Origin: Bacillus rubiinfantis
GTDB taxonomy: Bacteria > Bacillota > Bacilli > Bacillales > Cytobacillaceae
Assembly (NCBI GenBank): GCA_000752035.1
Contig: CCFE01000030.1
Coordinates: 62,001-126,000, forward strand
Length of the DNA stretch: 64,000 nucleotides
Reading direction: 5' to 3'
Shown here: positions 42,058-51,080 of the stretch, one piece after another
Layout: each line of letters begins with the position of its first letter
Position numbering within the stretch: position 1 is the stretch's first letter
Notes under the pieces: model-generated
The model's input: only the letters and a program-made list of their open reading frames with translations
Database searches by the model: none
Told to the model about the DNA's origin: nothing
Program-made: the position numbers and the translations under genes

Positions 42058-43585
42058 CATCTTTGATACTACGCTAAGAGACGGAGAGCAATCCCCGGGA
42101 GTTAATCTAAACCAACTAGAAAAGCTGGAAATTGCCAGACAGCTTGAACGACTAGGTGTTGATATTATGGAGGCCGGTTTTCCGGCTTCCTCTCAGGGAG
42201 ATTTTGAGGCGGTAAGGGCAATCGCAAGAACGATCAAAAATTCCTCCGTTACCGGGTTGGCACGCGCAATTAAATCGGATATTGACATTGCCTGGGATGC
42301 GTTGAAAGATGCTGCGGAACCTAGATTGCATGTATTCATTGCCACCTCCCCTATCCACATGCAATACAAATTAATGAAAACACCGGAACAAGTCGTCCAA
42401 ACAGCGGTTGACACAGTTCGTTATGCAAAACAAAAATTCACCCATGTCGAGTGGTCAGCAGAAGATGCATCACGCTCAGACCTTGATTTTCTTGTTCACA
42501 TTATTACGAAGGTTATTGATGCTGGGGCAACTGTAATTAATCTACCTGATACCGTTGGCTATACAACACCTGAAGAATATGGCCGCATGTTCCGCTATAT
42601 TAGAGAAAACGTACCTAATATCCATCGCGCTGCGCTCTCCTGCCATTGCCACGATGACTTAGGGATGGCTGTCGCCAATTCCCTGGCAGCGATTGAAAAC
42701 GGGGTTACCCAAGTCGAAGGAACGATTAACGGAATTGGTGAACGTGCTGGAAATGCCTCATTAGAGGAAATTGCGGTGGCCTTAAATATTCGTAAAGATC
42801 GTTATCCATTTACGACAAATCTTGTTTTAAAAGAAATCAAGCGGACTAGTGACCTAGTTAGTCGCTTTACGGGAATGAAGGTGCCCGGTAATAAGGCTGT
42901 TGTCGGAAAAAATGCCTTCGCCCACGAATCAGGTATTCATCAGGACGGCGTATTAAAAAATGCACTTACTTATGAAATTATTACACCGGAAATGGTTGGC
43001 GTCGGCTCCAATGACCTTGTTCTTGGCAAGCACTCCGGTCGCCATGCCTTTAAAGACAAAATTGAGCAGATGGGCTTTGCATTATCTCAAGATAAGCTGA
43101 ATGAAGCCTTTACGGCCTTTAAACAGCTTACTGATCGTAAGAAGGAAGTAACCGACGAGGATTTATTTACTATCTTAATTGACATTCAAACAGCGACTGT
43201 CGATGTCAAAAAATACGAGCTAGTTGCCTTCCAGGTTCAATACGGATCGGCTAACCTGCCCACAGCAACGGTTGCCTTAACTACACCTGAAGGCGAGCGA
43301 GTCGAAACGGCCTGCACCGGCAGCGGAAGCGTTGAAGCACTGTACAACACTTTAGAGGCATTAATAAAAGAAAAAATCCATCTAACGGACTTTAACTTGA
43401 GCTCCGTCGGCAGCGGCCGTGATGCTCTCGCCGAAGTCCATATCAAAATGACAGTCAACGGCACAAACGTCAGCGGCCGCGGCTCTGCCCAAGACGTCTT
43501 GGAAGCATCCGCCAAAGCCTTCATCAACGCCGTCAACCGCACATTCTATAACCAAAAAATCGCCATCAAAGAACCCGCGTTATAA
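42044..43585 (+). CDS. leuA: 2-isopropylmalate synthase
   Basis: A 513-residue enzyme committing 2-oxoisovalerate to leucine. Motifs: DTTLRDGEQSPGV (Arg and metal Asp), HCHDDLGMAVANSLAAIENG (metal His) and NGIGERAGNASLEE, with a C-terminal leucine-binding regulatory domain from about residue 390. The ATG overlaps the 3' end of ilvC by 14 bases with AGAAGGAAGTGG as ribosome site. The stop is followed by a GGTGCC repeat tract that separates it from leuB. Confidence 0.96.
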   Translation: MVHVNIFDTTLRDGEQSPGVNLNQLEKLEIARQLERLGVDIMEAGFPASSQGDFEAVRAIARTIKNSSVTGLARAIKSDIDIAWDALKDAAEPRLHVFIATSPIHMQYKLMKTPEQVVQTAVDTVRYAKQKFTHVEWSAEDASRSDLDFLVHIITKVIDAGATVINLPDTVGYTTPEEYGRMFRYIRENVPNIHRAALSCHCHDDLGMAVANSLAAIENGVTQVEGTINGIGERAGNASLEEIAVALNIRKDRYPFTTNLVLKEIKRTSDLVSRFTGMKVPGNKAVVGKNAFAHESGIHQDGVLKNALTYEIITPEMVGVGSNDLVLGKHSGRHAFKDKIEQMGFALSQDKLNEAFTAFKQLTDRKKEVTDEDLFTILIDIQTATVDVKKYELVAFQVQYGSANLPTATVALTTPEGERVETACTGSGSVEALYNTLEALIKEKIHLTDFNLSSVGSGRDALAEVHIKMTVNGTNVSGRGSAQDVLEASAKAFINAVNRTFYNQKIAIKEPAL

Positions 43586-43587
43586 TC

Positions 43588-43681
43588 GGTGCCTGGTGCC
43601 TTTGGTGGTGCCTCTTTGGTGGTGCCTCTTTGGTGGTGCCTGACACCCTTCGTGGACATTTGTCCGCACTGGGTGGACACT
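43588..43681. repeat. GGTGCC phrase repeats between leuA and leuB
   Basis: Several copies of GGTGCC with links such as TCTTTGGT (a 16-base period in part), ending in the small hairpin GGTG-CCTGA-CACC, then GGACA-TT-TGTCC and GGGTGGACAC. It lies inside the operon and should be transcribed. It resembles short hairpin repeats dispersed in Bacillus genomes (from memory). Confidence 0.8.
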
Positions 43682-43748
43682 TTTCCTGTTTATTCCAGTA
43701 ATAGTGTTGAGTTTGTTATTTTTTTCATCTTATAAGGAGGTTGCTCTT

Positions 43749-44855
43749 ATGAATAGACGTATTGTTTTACTTCCCGGTGATGGGATTGGTAAGGAAGTTA
43801 TGAGTTCTGCCAAGGAAGTGTTGTCCGCTATTGCTGAAGAATTTAATCATTCATTTAACTTTGAGACCCATGAAATCGGAGGAGCAGCCATTGACACATA
43901 TGGTACTCCCCTTCCTGAAACAACTGTAACTGCTTGTAAACAGGCAGATGCCGTCCTGCTTGGTGCCGTTGGCGGTCCAAAGTGGGATCAGAATCCCTCC
44001 CACCTCCGCCCAGAGCGTGGTTTGCTTGGAATTCGTAAAGCACTTGATTTATACGCAAACTTAAGACCGATTAAAGGCTTCAAGAACCTGTTGCATGCCT
44101 CTCCATTAAAGGAAGACGTAATTTCAGGGAGCGACCTCCTTATCGTCCGTGAATTAACAGGCGGACTTTACTTTGGAACCCCTAGCGAACGACGTGATAA
44201 TGGCGAGACTGTTGTCGATACCCTTGCCTATACCCGCCATGAAATCGAAAGAATCGTCGATAAAGCCTTCCAGGCAGCCCAAGGACGCCGCGGCCGGCTC
44301 GCTTCTGTTGATAAAGCAAATGTACTTGAATCTAGCAAGCTATGGCGCGAAGTGGTGGAAGAGAAAAAGGCTCAGTATCCCGATGTTACCGTTGAACATG
44401 TGCTCGTAGATGCTGCAGCGATGAAGTTAATAACAAACCCTACTCATTTCGACGTCATTGTTACCGAGAACATGTTTGGTGATATTTTAAGCGATGAAGC
44501 TTCCGTGCTAACTGGCTCGCTAGGTATGCTCCCTTCTGCAAGCCTAAACGAATCAGGGGTCGGACTTTACGAGCCTGTTCACGGATCAGCTCCAGACATT
44601 GCCGGCAAAGGCATTGCTAACCCACTAGCAATGATTCTATCAGCAGCACTAATGCTGCGTTACTCGTTTAACCTAAGCAATGAAGCCAAATTAATTGAAA
44701 CAGCTGTGCAGTCTGTATTGGATGCCGGCTTCCATACGGCGGATCTTCAAATTACAAATGGCCGACAGGTAGGAACAGCAGAAATGACACGATTAGTAGT
44801 TGATTTTATTAGAACTCAATCGGCTTCTAAATGCATCGCTAGCTGTTACTATTAA
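43749..44855 (+). CDS. leuB: 3-isopropylmalate dehydrogenase
   Basis: A 368-residue NAD-dependent oxidative decarboxylase with VLLPGDGIGKEVM, LLGAVGGPKWD, LRPERGLLGIRK, VRELTGGLYFG and VTENMFGDILSDEAS (metal and NAD contacts). The ATG at 43749 follows ATAAGGAGGTTG, an excellent site; a longer reading is not needed. The last residues (SASKCIASCYY) extend slightly beyond the usual core. It is flanked by repeat tracts on both sides, which is unusual in a leu operon. Confidence 0.95.
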   Translation: MNRRIVLLPGDGIGKEVMSSAKEVLSAIAEEFNHSFNFETHEIGGAAIDTYGTPLPETTVTACKQADAVLLGAVGGPKWDQNPSHLRPERGLLGIRKALDLYANLRPIKGFKNLLHASPLKEDVISGSDLLIVRELTGGLYFGTPSERRDNGETVVDTLAYTRHEIERIVDKAFQAAQGRRGRLASVDKANVLESSKLWREVVEEKKAQYPDVTVEHVLVDAAAMKLITNPTHFDVIVTENMFGDILSDEASVLTGSLGMLPSASLNESGVGLYEPVHGSAPDIAGKGIANPLAMILSAALMLRYSFNLSNEAKLIETAVQSVLDAGFHTADLQITNGRQVGTAEMTRLVVDFIRTQSASKCIASCYY

Positions 44856-44937
44856 TTATATTTTAACGGGGCGCCTGGTCTTCCTGTGCTTTGCCATAAG
44901 CGGCCTAGCACTTCTTTTATTACCAATTTCATACAAT

Positions 44938-45037
44938 TATTGTAGATTAGACGGCTTGATTTGTAGAAACAGCATCTGAATTTGTAGAGAAACCAACTAT
45001 TTTTGTAGAAACAGCCTTTGAGTTTGTAGAATAGCTT
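44938..45037. repeat. TTTGTAGA phrase repeats between leuB and leuC
   Basis: Five short phrases built on TTGTAGA with the variants TTTGTAGAAACAGC (twice), ATTGTAGATTAGACGG and GTTTGTAGAATAGC. It is the same family as the long tract at 2107-2455 but degenerate. It is located in the operon spacer, so probably transcribed. Confidence 0.75.
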
Positions 45038-45113
45038 CCTTTTGTTAACAACCAGACTGTGCCCCGTTTTTTAAAAGTACTAGTAATCTATTGAAATGTG
45101 AGGTTGGAACGTG

Positions 45114-46532
45114 ATGCATACACCAAAAAATATTATTCAAAAAATTTGGGAACAGCATATTGTCCATCAAGAAGAAGGAAAACCAGATTTACTCTATATA
45201 GACTTACATCTCGTTCATGAAGTCACCTCCCCACAGGCATTTGAGGGCCTTCGTATGAACGGCCGCAAAGTCCGTCGTCCAGACCTGACTTATGCAACAA
45301 TGGATCATAATGTGCCGACAAGTCAGCGGCATATCATCAATGACCCGATTTCCAAAAAGCAGATGGACACATTAAAACAAAATTGTCAGGAATTTGGTGT
45401 CACACTAGCTGATATCCATCATCCCGATAACGGAATTGTTCACGTCATCGGTCCCGAACTTGGTCTTACTCAGCCAGGGAAAACAATCGTCTGTGGCGAC
45501 TCCCATACATCGACACATGGAGCCTTTGGTGCTCTAGCATTTGGGATCGGAACAAGCGAGGTTGAACATGTTCTTGCTACACAGACGCTATGGCAGGCTC
45601 CACCAAAAACCTTAAATGTTCGGGTAAAAGGAAAACTGGGAACTGGCGTAACCGCAAAGGACCTTATCTTAGCGATAATCGGAAAATTCGGTGTTAAATT
45701 TGGAACCGGCTATGTGATTGAATATACCGGTGAAGCTATTCGCACAATGACCATGGAGGAGCGGATGACAGTCTGTAACATGTCCATTGAAGGCGGTGCA
45801 AGAGCTGGACTTATTTCCCCTGACGAAACAACCATTGAGTACTTACAGGGCCGGCGCCATGTCCCTCAAGGGGAAGCGTTTGAGGAGGCTGCTGCCAGCT
45901 GGAAGGCACTGGCTACCGATGAAGGAGCCAGCTACGATGCCGTCGTCGAAATTGATGCAGCCGAAGTAGAACCGCAGGTAACATGGGGGACAAACCCCGG
46001 TATGTGTATCCCTGTCACGGCCAATGTACCAAGTCCAGATGATGCTGAGAAGCATAGCGAACAAGATGAAATCAGCCGTGCATTGGAATATATGGGGCTT
46101 GAAGCTGGACAACCAATTTCCAGTGTCAAAATTGACCACGTCTTTATTGGCTCATGCACAAATTCCCGTCTGAGCGACTTGCGTAAAGCCGCCGATGTCA
46201 TTCGTGGAAAAAAAGTCGCTACAACTGTTAAAGCGATTGTCGTGCCAGGATCTTTCAGCGTAAAAATGGCCGCTGAGAAAGAGGGCTTAGATGCAGTTTT
46301 TAAAGAGGCTGGATTTGAATGGCGCGATGCTGGCTGCAGTATGTGCCTAGGAATGAACGATGATATCATTCCCGCTGGAGAGCGCTGTGCTTCAACATCG
46401 AACCGAAACTTTGAGGGCCGGCAAGGAAAAGGCGCCCGTACCCATCTTGTCAGTCCGGAAATGGCTGCAGCTGCAGCAATTGCGGGTCACTTTGTTGACG
46501 TCCGCCAGTTTACTGCACAGGAGGTAATGTAA
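45114..46532 (+). CDS. leuC: 3-isopropylmalate dehydratase large subunit
   Basis: A 472-residue aconitase-family subunit. CGDSHTSTHGAFGALAFG, the Cys of GSCTNSRLSDLRKAA and the pair in CSMCLGMND are the [4Fe-4S] and substrate motifs. It isomerises 2- to 3-isopropylmalate together with LeuD. The ATG is preceded by GAGG at ten bases; a GTG three bases earlier is also possible. The stop is two bases before the leuD start. Confidence 0.95.
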   Translation: MHTPKNIIQKIWEQHIVHQEEGKPDLLYIDLHLVHEVTSPQAFEGLRMNGRKVRRPDLTYATMDHNVPTSQRHIINDPISKKQMDTLKQNCQEFGVTLADIHHPDNGIVHVIGPELGLTQPGKTIVCGDSHTSTHGAFGALAFGIGTSEVEHVLATQTLWQAPPKTLNVRVKGKLGTGVTAKDLILAIIGKFGVKFGTGYVIEYTGEAIRTMTMEERMTVCNMSIEGGARAGLISPDETTIEYLQGRRHVPQGEAFEEAAASWKALATDEGASYDAVVEIDAAEVEPQVTWGTNPGMCIPVTANVPSPDDAEKHSEQDEISRALEYMGLEAGQPISSVKIDHVFIGSCTNSRLSDLRKAADVIRGKKVATTVKAIVVPGSFSVKMAAEKEGLDAVFKEAGFEWRDAGCSMCLGMNDDIIPAGERCASTSNRNFEGRQGKGARTHLVSPEMAAAAAIAGHFVDVRQFTAQEVM

Positions 46533-46534
46533 TT

Positions 46535-47119
46535 ATGGAACCGCTGCGCATTCATCAGGGACTTGTTTGTCCTTTAAACCGCACAAATATTGATACGGAC
46601 CAAATTATTCCAAAGCAATTTTTAAAGCGAATCGAACGAAGTGGCTTCGGTCAATTCCTGTTTTACAACTGGCGATTCGATGACAATGGCAACCCTCGCC
46701 CTGATTTCCCGCTTAATGCTCCACAATACAAAGGGGCCTCGATATTAGTGGCAGGCGAGAACTTTGGCTGTGGCTCATCAAGGGAGCATGCCCCGTGGGC
46801 GATTCAAGACTTTGGTTTTAAAATTGTAATCGCCCCTAGCTATGCTGATATTTTTAAAAATAACTGTGTGAAAAATGGCATTCTGGCAATTCAAGCGAGC
46901 GAAGAACACGTACAAACGATTATCAAGAAGGCTGAAACGGAAGGCTACGCATTAACTGTGAATCTTGAAGAGCAAACAGTCTACGATCAAGATGGATTTG
47001 AATTTTCATTTGATATTGCTCCTTATCCTAAAGAGATGCTGTTAAACGGCTGGGATGAGATTGGCGTAACACTTAATTATCAAGACAAGATTAAACAGTA
47101 TGAACTTGCCCGTTCATAA
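46535..47119 (+). CDS. leuD: 3-isopropylmalate dehydratase small subunit
   Basis: A 194-residue swivel-domain subunit with NRTNIDTDQIIPKQFLKRI, FGCGSSREHAPWAI and PSYADIFKNNCVKNG. It pairs with LeuC. The ATG is directly after the leuC stop, with its ribosome site (AGGAGG) inside leuC. It closes the ilv-leu operon and is followed by a terminator. Confidence 0.95.
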   Translation: MEPLRIHQGLVCPLNRTNIDTDQIIPKQFLKRIERSGFGQFLFYNWRFDDNGNPRPDFPLNAPQYKGASILVAGENFGCGSSREHAPWAIQDFGFKIVIAPSYADIFKNNCVKNGILAIQASEEHVQTIIKKAETEGYALTVNLEEQTVYDQDGFEFSFDIAPYPKEMLLNGWDEIGVTLNYQDKIKQYELARS

Positions 47120-47121
47120 GG

Positions 47122-47156
47122 AAAAATGAGCCCGGACCTCCAGGCTCATTTTTATT
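47122..47156 (+). terminator. Rho-independent terminator of the ilv-leu operon
   Basis: AAAAATGAGCC pairs with GGCTCATTTTT. Confidence 0.88.
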
Positions 47157-47327
47157 TAAACCCTAAACTCTTTACCATCGCTCCCTTTTCCCCATTTAGT
47201 CACTCTTATAATCTCCAAATCGATCTTTTTAGTAATGTCGTTATTTACCATAGACTGGGTTTCACTTTTTTGGTGATTATGTAAAAAAACTATATAATAC
47301 CAGTAATACACGTATGGAGTGTGGAAA

Positions 47328-48914
47328 ATGTTGAAGCTTGGAAAAACGCATGACCCAAGGAAAAATGCTGAACTACTTGCCCACATCACGAAGAATAAAG
47401 TAGCCATCCGAGATGCTGTCCAGGAAACGGAACGGCTGTTTCAAGAGTGCCTGCTAAACGAACCGGTTCCTGTGCCTCGAACAACCAAAAACACGGAGTC
47501 TTCCCTTCCCTTTTCGCAAAAGATTGGTAAAGTTCTGTTTCGACCGCTTTCCCAGCCAGCCGCTATCAAGCAGCCGGCAAAGGTTAAGATAGAAGCTGAT
47601 GGTTCTATCTATCCGGAGTGGCTTGAAAAACTAAATCATGAATACACTGCCCTGGAAAAAATGATTACAAAAGAAGTAAATGTTGCTGATTTTGGCGCAG
47701 TGGGCGATGGAAAAACAGATTGTACCGCTGCCTTTAAAAAGGCAATCGGGTCTGGCCGCGTGAAAGTGATTGTGCCCGAGGGAGTGTATATCACAAAGGG
47801 GATTCGAATGCCATCATGGACATGGCTTGCAGGCAGCGGGAAGGCTATCACCACAATTAAGCTTGACAACAGTGCAGACAAAGGTACAAGACTGATAACG
47901 AATGCTCATCATTGGCAGGGTAACCATCATATTTTCGTTGAGAATCTTAGTCTCGATTGGAATGTTGAACGGCTCGGGAATACAGCCAAAACAAGTACTT
48001 GGGGAAATCACTCAAGTTGTTTAACCTATGCAAATGTTACTTATGGGTGGGTTAAGGACGTGGCAGCAATGAATCCTGGGAACCATTGCTTTGATGTTTC
48101 TTCAACACTTTATAATTATGGGGGTGATGGCAGACGAGCCCGAGGCGGCAGCAAATATATTTGGATTGATGGGGTAACTGGGTATGGCTTTGGAGATGAT
48201 GGAATCACAACTCATCATAGTGAGTATATCTTCATTTCGAATTCTCATATGAGCGATCCGAGCGGCCGCGCCCACCGTCAAGGCTTTTCCAATTCAAATG
48301 GGATTGAAATTGATGACGGCTCGCAAGATATCGTACTTGTAAACAATTCGACAGCACGTTGTTTTGGCGGAATTGAAATCAAGGCGCATCCGAATTCATC
48401 TGCCGCATCCAATGTCCAGATTATCGGCCACTTGTCGGTCAATGATAACCGATCCTTCAACTTTCGCCATATTGGCCATCACAAACATGAGGACCCCGAA
48501 TCAATGACGGCTTACCATATCCTCGCCACCAATCTCGCCTCAATTGGGCCAATTTTCACTCATTTATATAAAGATTCGACACCGCGTGGACTGGTGGTTT
48601 CTGCCTATAAAAATGTTGTGATCAATCAGCTGACTGCAATCGGTGACCCGGAAACAGACTATAGCAGCAATCCTGTTGCAGCGATTCAATACCAAGCGAG
48701 AAACATTATCTTAAATCAGCTGTCATTTAAAAATTTCCCTACCGCAGGGGCAGCGATAAAAATCTTTGGCGGGAAAAATCGGGCCGACTCAGTTAAAATT
48801 CACCATGTATCTGTAAGTGATAAAACGCTAGACGCTGTCCAATCTGGTGCCGATATTGTTGATTTAACGATTAATAGGATAACAGAAGCGCCCACATTAC
48901 AGCCATCAAAGTAA
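47328..48914 (+). CDS. Right-handed beta-helix protein (pectate-lyase-3 / GH28-related)
   Basis: A 528-residue protein. After about 115 residues of charged, Pro-containing N-terminal sequence comes VNVADFGAVGDGKTDCTAAFKKAI, the hallmark start of pectate_lyase_3/GH28-like beta-helices, followed by repeated strands (YIWIDGVTGYGFGDDGITTH, GIEIDDGSQDIVLVNNSTAR). There is no signal peptide or membrane segment, unlike a secreted pectinase. B. subtilis YobO and phage tail-spike proteins share the architecture. The ATG follows GGAGTGTGG. Substrate and location are unknown. Confidence 0.8.
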   Translation: MLKLGKTHDPRKNAELLAHITKNKVAIRDAVQETERLFQECLLNEPVPVPRTTKNTESSLPFSQKIGKVLFRPLSQPAAIKQPAKVKIEADGSIYPEWLEKLNHEYTALEKMITKEVNVADFGAVGDGKTDCTAAFKKAIGSGRVKVIVPEGVYITKGIRMPSWTWLAGSGKAITTIKLDNSADKGTRLITNAHHWQGNHHIFVENLSLDWNVERLGNTAKTSTWGNHSSCLTYANVTYGWVKDVAAMNPGNHCFDVSSTLYNYGGDGRRARGGSKYIWIDGVTGYGFGDDGITTHHSEYIFISNSHMSDPSGRAHRQGFSNSNGIEIDDGSQDIVLVNNSTARCFGGIEIKAHPNSSAASNVQIIGHLSVNDNRSFNFRHIGHHKHEDPESMTAYHILATNLASIGPIFTHLYKDSTPRGLVVSAYKNVVINQLTAIGDPETDYSSNPVAAIQYQARNIILNQLSFKNFPTAGAAIKIFGGKNRADSVKIHHVSVSDKTLDAVQSGADIVDLTINRITEAPTLQPSK

Positions 48915-48949
48915 AAACAACTAAAGCAATGTTTTCTTATAATATTGAA

Positions 48950-48988
48950 AAAGCGCCAGAGCTATTTCTGGCGCTTTGCTTCTTTTTC
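48950..48988. terminator. Bidirectional terminator overlapping the DUF1836 stop
   Basis: AAAGCGCCAGA pairs with TCTGGCGCTTT, followed by a T-rich run on the plus strand. The hairpin includes the last codons of the convergent DUF1836 gene. Confidence 0.8.
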
Positions 48989-49552
48989 AATCGTGATTCC
49001 ATCCACAAGCTTCTCAGCCACCTTGCGATATAAACTACTCATATGAACGAGTGCAGCAATCATGAGTACCTGCTCCAAATGAGCCGAAGTCTCGTCTTGT
49101 CCATCGGTCATCTCTTCTTTTACTTCTTGGACACGCTGCACAATATCATGCTTAAAGTCAGCGACGTTTCTTTCGGTAAGATTCAAATAACTTGTATAAA
49201 AAGAATCTACATCTAATTCCCCATTTACGATTCTTTTGTTAAAGTCATCAAGGGTTGTTTTAATATCGCTGATCGATAAACCGCCTTTCAGCTGGTAAAT
49301 CAGGCTGATTAGGATTAAATGCTCTTTGGAGTATTTTTTGTTTTTGATTGGAAAAATTAGTTTTCCTTTCGCATAGTTATTTATCATTGTTTTTGTCAGG
49401 ACTTTTTCTTCATCATTCCGCTTTGCGTTAGCAAATTTGTTTTCAAACAGCTGAATCACCTGATCCATATATAAGTCAATCTTTGGAATTTCATCTACTG
49501 TTAAATTTGCTTCTAAATCCAACTGCTCAATGATTTTTTCAATTGCTTCCAT
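48962..49552 (-). CDS. DUF1836 protein
   Basis: A 196-residue mainly helical protein. The central part DEEKVLTKTMINNYAKGKLIF followed by YSKEHLILISLIYQLKGGLSISDI is the DUF1836 signature, which resembles a MerR-like winged helix and may bind DNA. The function is unknown. The ATG follows ACGGAGATAATG. It is monocistronic and convergent with the beta-helix gene. Confidence 0.8.
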   Translation of the reverse strand: MEAIEKIIEQLDLEANLTVDEIPKIDLYMDQVIQLFENKFANAKRNDEEKVLTKTMINNYAKGKLIFPIKNKKYSKEHLILISLIYQLKGGLSISDIKTTLDDFNKRIVNGELDVDSFYTSYLNLTERNVADFKHDIVQRVQEVKEEMTDGQDETSAHLEQVLMIAALVHMSSLYRKVAEKLVDGITIEKEAKRQK

Positions 49553-49680
49553 ACATTATCTCCGTTCCTATAGATTAATTTTTATTATACAGGAGCGGTT
49601 TGTTATTGACTAGCTCGAAAAATATTTGTATTATTATATGTAGTTATTAAAACTACGTGATGCGACAGGGGGCATTTACC

Positions 49681-50328
49681 ATGAATAATTACATCCGGGA
49701 ACCTATTAATGGATTAACACATTTAGTTGGAGCGATTCTTTCATTTATTGGACTTTTAGCAATGGTCATCAAAGCTGCATTGACAACACCGACACCGCTA
49801 GCGATTACCGCGGTCATCATTTTTGGCATCAGCATGATTTTGCTCTACTCAGCATCGGCCACCTATCATATGGTGATTGCCAAAGACAAGGTCATTGCTT
49901 TTTTGCGACGGCTTGATCACTCAATGATTTTTATCCTAATTGCCGGCACCTATACACCCTTTTGCTTTATAAGTTTGAGCGGAAAAACTGGTATAATACT
50001 TTTCTCCATTATTGCTACTGTTGCCATTAGCGGTGTCGTTTTTAAAATGGTTTGGTTTCATTGCCCCCGCTGGATTTCTACCGTCTTGTATATCGTGATG
50101 GGCTGGATGATTGTCTTTGTCTTCTCACCACTTGCCGGCAGCATAAACTCATTCGGCTTATTCTTATTAGTGTTGGGCGGGATTTTCTACACTGTTGGTG
50201 GCGTCATTTACGGAGCTAAGCCCAAGTTTTTAGCCTTCAAACAATGGGGATTTCATGAGATATTCCATGTTTTTATTCTGCTCGGCAGTTTGGCCCATTT
50301 CTTAAGTGTATTTTTATATGTAATTTAA
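49681..50328 (+). CDS. Hemolysin III / PAQR-family membrane protein
   Basis: A 215-residue protein with seven membrane segments. EPINGLTHLVGAILSF, SASATYHMV, RRLDHSMIFILIAGTYTPF and FHEIFHVFILLGSLAHF provide the conserved Ser, His and Asp residues of the zinc-binding HlyIII/PAQR fold. B. subtilis YplQ is a relative. Despite the name, hemolysis is not established for most members. The ATG follows CAGGGGGC. The 3' region carries short repeats and then a terminator. Confidence 0.9.
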   Translation: MNNYIREPINGLTHLVGAILSFIGLLAMVIKAALTTPTPLAITAVIIFGISMILLYSASATYHMVIAKDKVIAFLRRLDHSMIFILIAGTYTPFCFISLSGKTGIILFSIIATVAISGVVFKMVWFHCPRWISTVLYIVMGWMIVFVFSPLAGSINSFGLFLLVLGGIFYTVGGVIYGAKPKFLAFKQWGFHEIFHVFILLGSLAHFLSVFLYVI

Positions 50329-50350
50329 TCCTGTTTCGCAAAAGTTTAAA

Positions 50351-50440
50351 CCATCCGCTGAATTTATTAGCGATTTATTAGCCTTTATTAGCGAATTCCC
50401 AACCTATATTAGCGAATCTCAATGCTATATTAGCGAATCT
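50351..50440. repeat. TTATTAGCGAATCT phrase repeats in a 3' untranslated region
   Basis: Five phrases: three TTATTAGC variants and two TATATTAGCGAATCT copies, spaced 12-25 bases apart. They sit between the hemolysin III stop and the terminator. Confidence 0.8.
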
Positions 50441-50472
50441 AAAAAACGACCGCACTTTACGGTCGTTTTTTT
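50441..50472. terminator. Bidirectional terminator
   Basis: AAAAAACGACCG-CACTTTA-CGGTCGTTTTTTT has T-runs on both strands. It overlaps the stop of the DUF488 gene and serves the hemolysin III gene on the other strand. Confidence 0.88.
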
Positions 50473-50837
50473 CTATTCATAATCCGCAGAAGTTCCTCTT
50501 GCAAGACAACAGCATGATTATGGATTGGATCCTTGGCACCATATAAAAGGGTTATAGGCTCTTGTAAAGCAATATTAACTATGCGCTGCACAGCCTGTGA
50601 TTGCGGCCCCGCAACAGACAGCTCTTGTAAATAACGATGACGAAATTCCGGAAACAGCTCTGGTTTATGGCCGAACCATTTTCGCAATTCCGAGCTAGGG
50701 GCCGCCTCCTTCTCCCATAGTGACAGCTTTGCCCCCGCCTTTGAAAGCCCACGGGGCCACAACCGATCAACTAAAATCCGACAACCATCCAGCTCATCAA
50801 ACGGCTCGTACACCCGCTTCAAGAAAATCGTCACCAT
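50457..50837 (-). CDS. DUF488 (YeaO-like) protein
   Basis: A 126-residue soluble protein with the family features LKRVYEPFDELDGCRILVDRLWPRGLSKAGAKL, WEKEAAPSSELRKWFGH and PITLLYGAKDPIHNHAVVL. DUF488 is widespread and uncharacterised. The ATG overlaps by one base the stop of the upstream helix-turn-helix gene (TGATG), so the two are co-translated. No catalytic residue assignment is possible. Confidence 0.85.
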   Translation of the reverse strand: MVTIFLKRVYEPFDELDGCRILVDRLWPRGLSKAGAKLSLWEKEAAPSSELRKWFGHKPELFPEFRHRYLQELSVAGPQSQAVQRIVNIALQEPITLLYGAKDPIHNHAVVLQEELLRIMNRKKRP

Positions 50838-51067
50838 CAATCTTCATCCTTGATGTCGACATCTTCGGGAATAGGCTCGTTTAAAATTTCTTCGATGAGC
50901 TGTTTGTATTTTTCTACCTGTTTAAGGTGAGTGTTAAATTGTTCCTTATAAATTAAGTATTCCTGACCATCGAAGAGGGCACGAATTTTCCTTTGCTGAA
51001 TAAGCTTTTCAACTGAAGCTGGTGCTATTGCCAAATAGTCAGCCGTTTCTTTCACGGTAAGATACAT
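50837..51067 (-). CDS. Excisionase-type helix-turn-helix protein
   Basis: A 76-residue protein. YLTVKETADYLAIAPASVEKLIQQRKIRALFDGQEYLIYKE is a MerR-like excisionase DNA-binding domain, followed by an acidic tail (EPIPEDVDIKDED). With no integrase nearby, it is probably a small regulator rather than a phage excisionase. It is encoded with the DUF488 protein, with about a dozen bases between the P1 peptidase stop and its start. Confidence 0.8.
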   Translation of the reverse strand: MYLTVKETADYLAIAPASVEKLIQQRKIRALFDGQEYLIYKEQFNTHLKQVEKYKQLIEEILNEPIPEDVDIKDED

Positions 51068-51080
51068 CCTTTTATTCCTC

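Noticed and set aside
50837..51067. Phage excisionase marking an integrated element
   Set aside because: No integrase, attachment-site repeats or phage genes are nearby; it is translationally coupled to a DUF488 gene.
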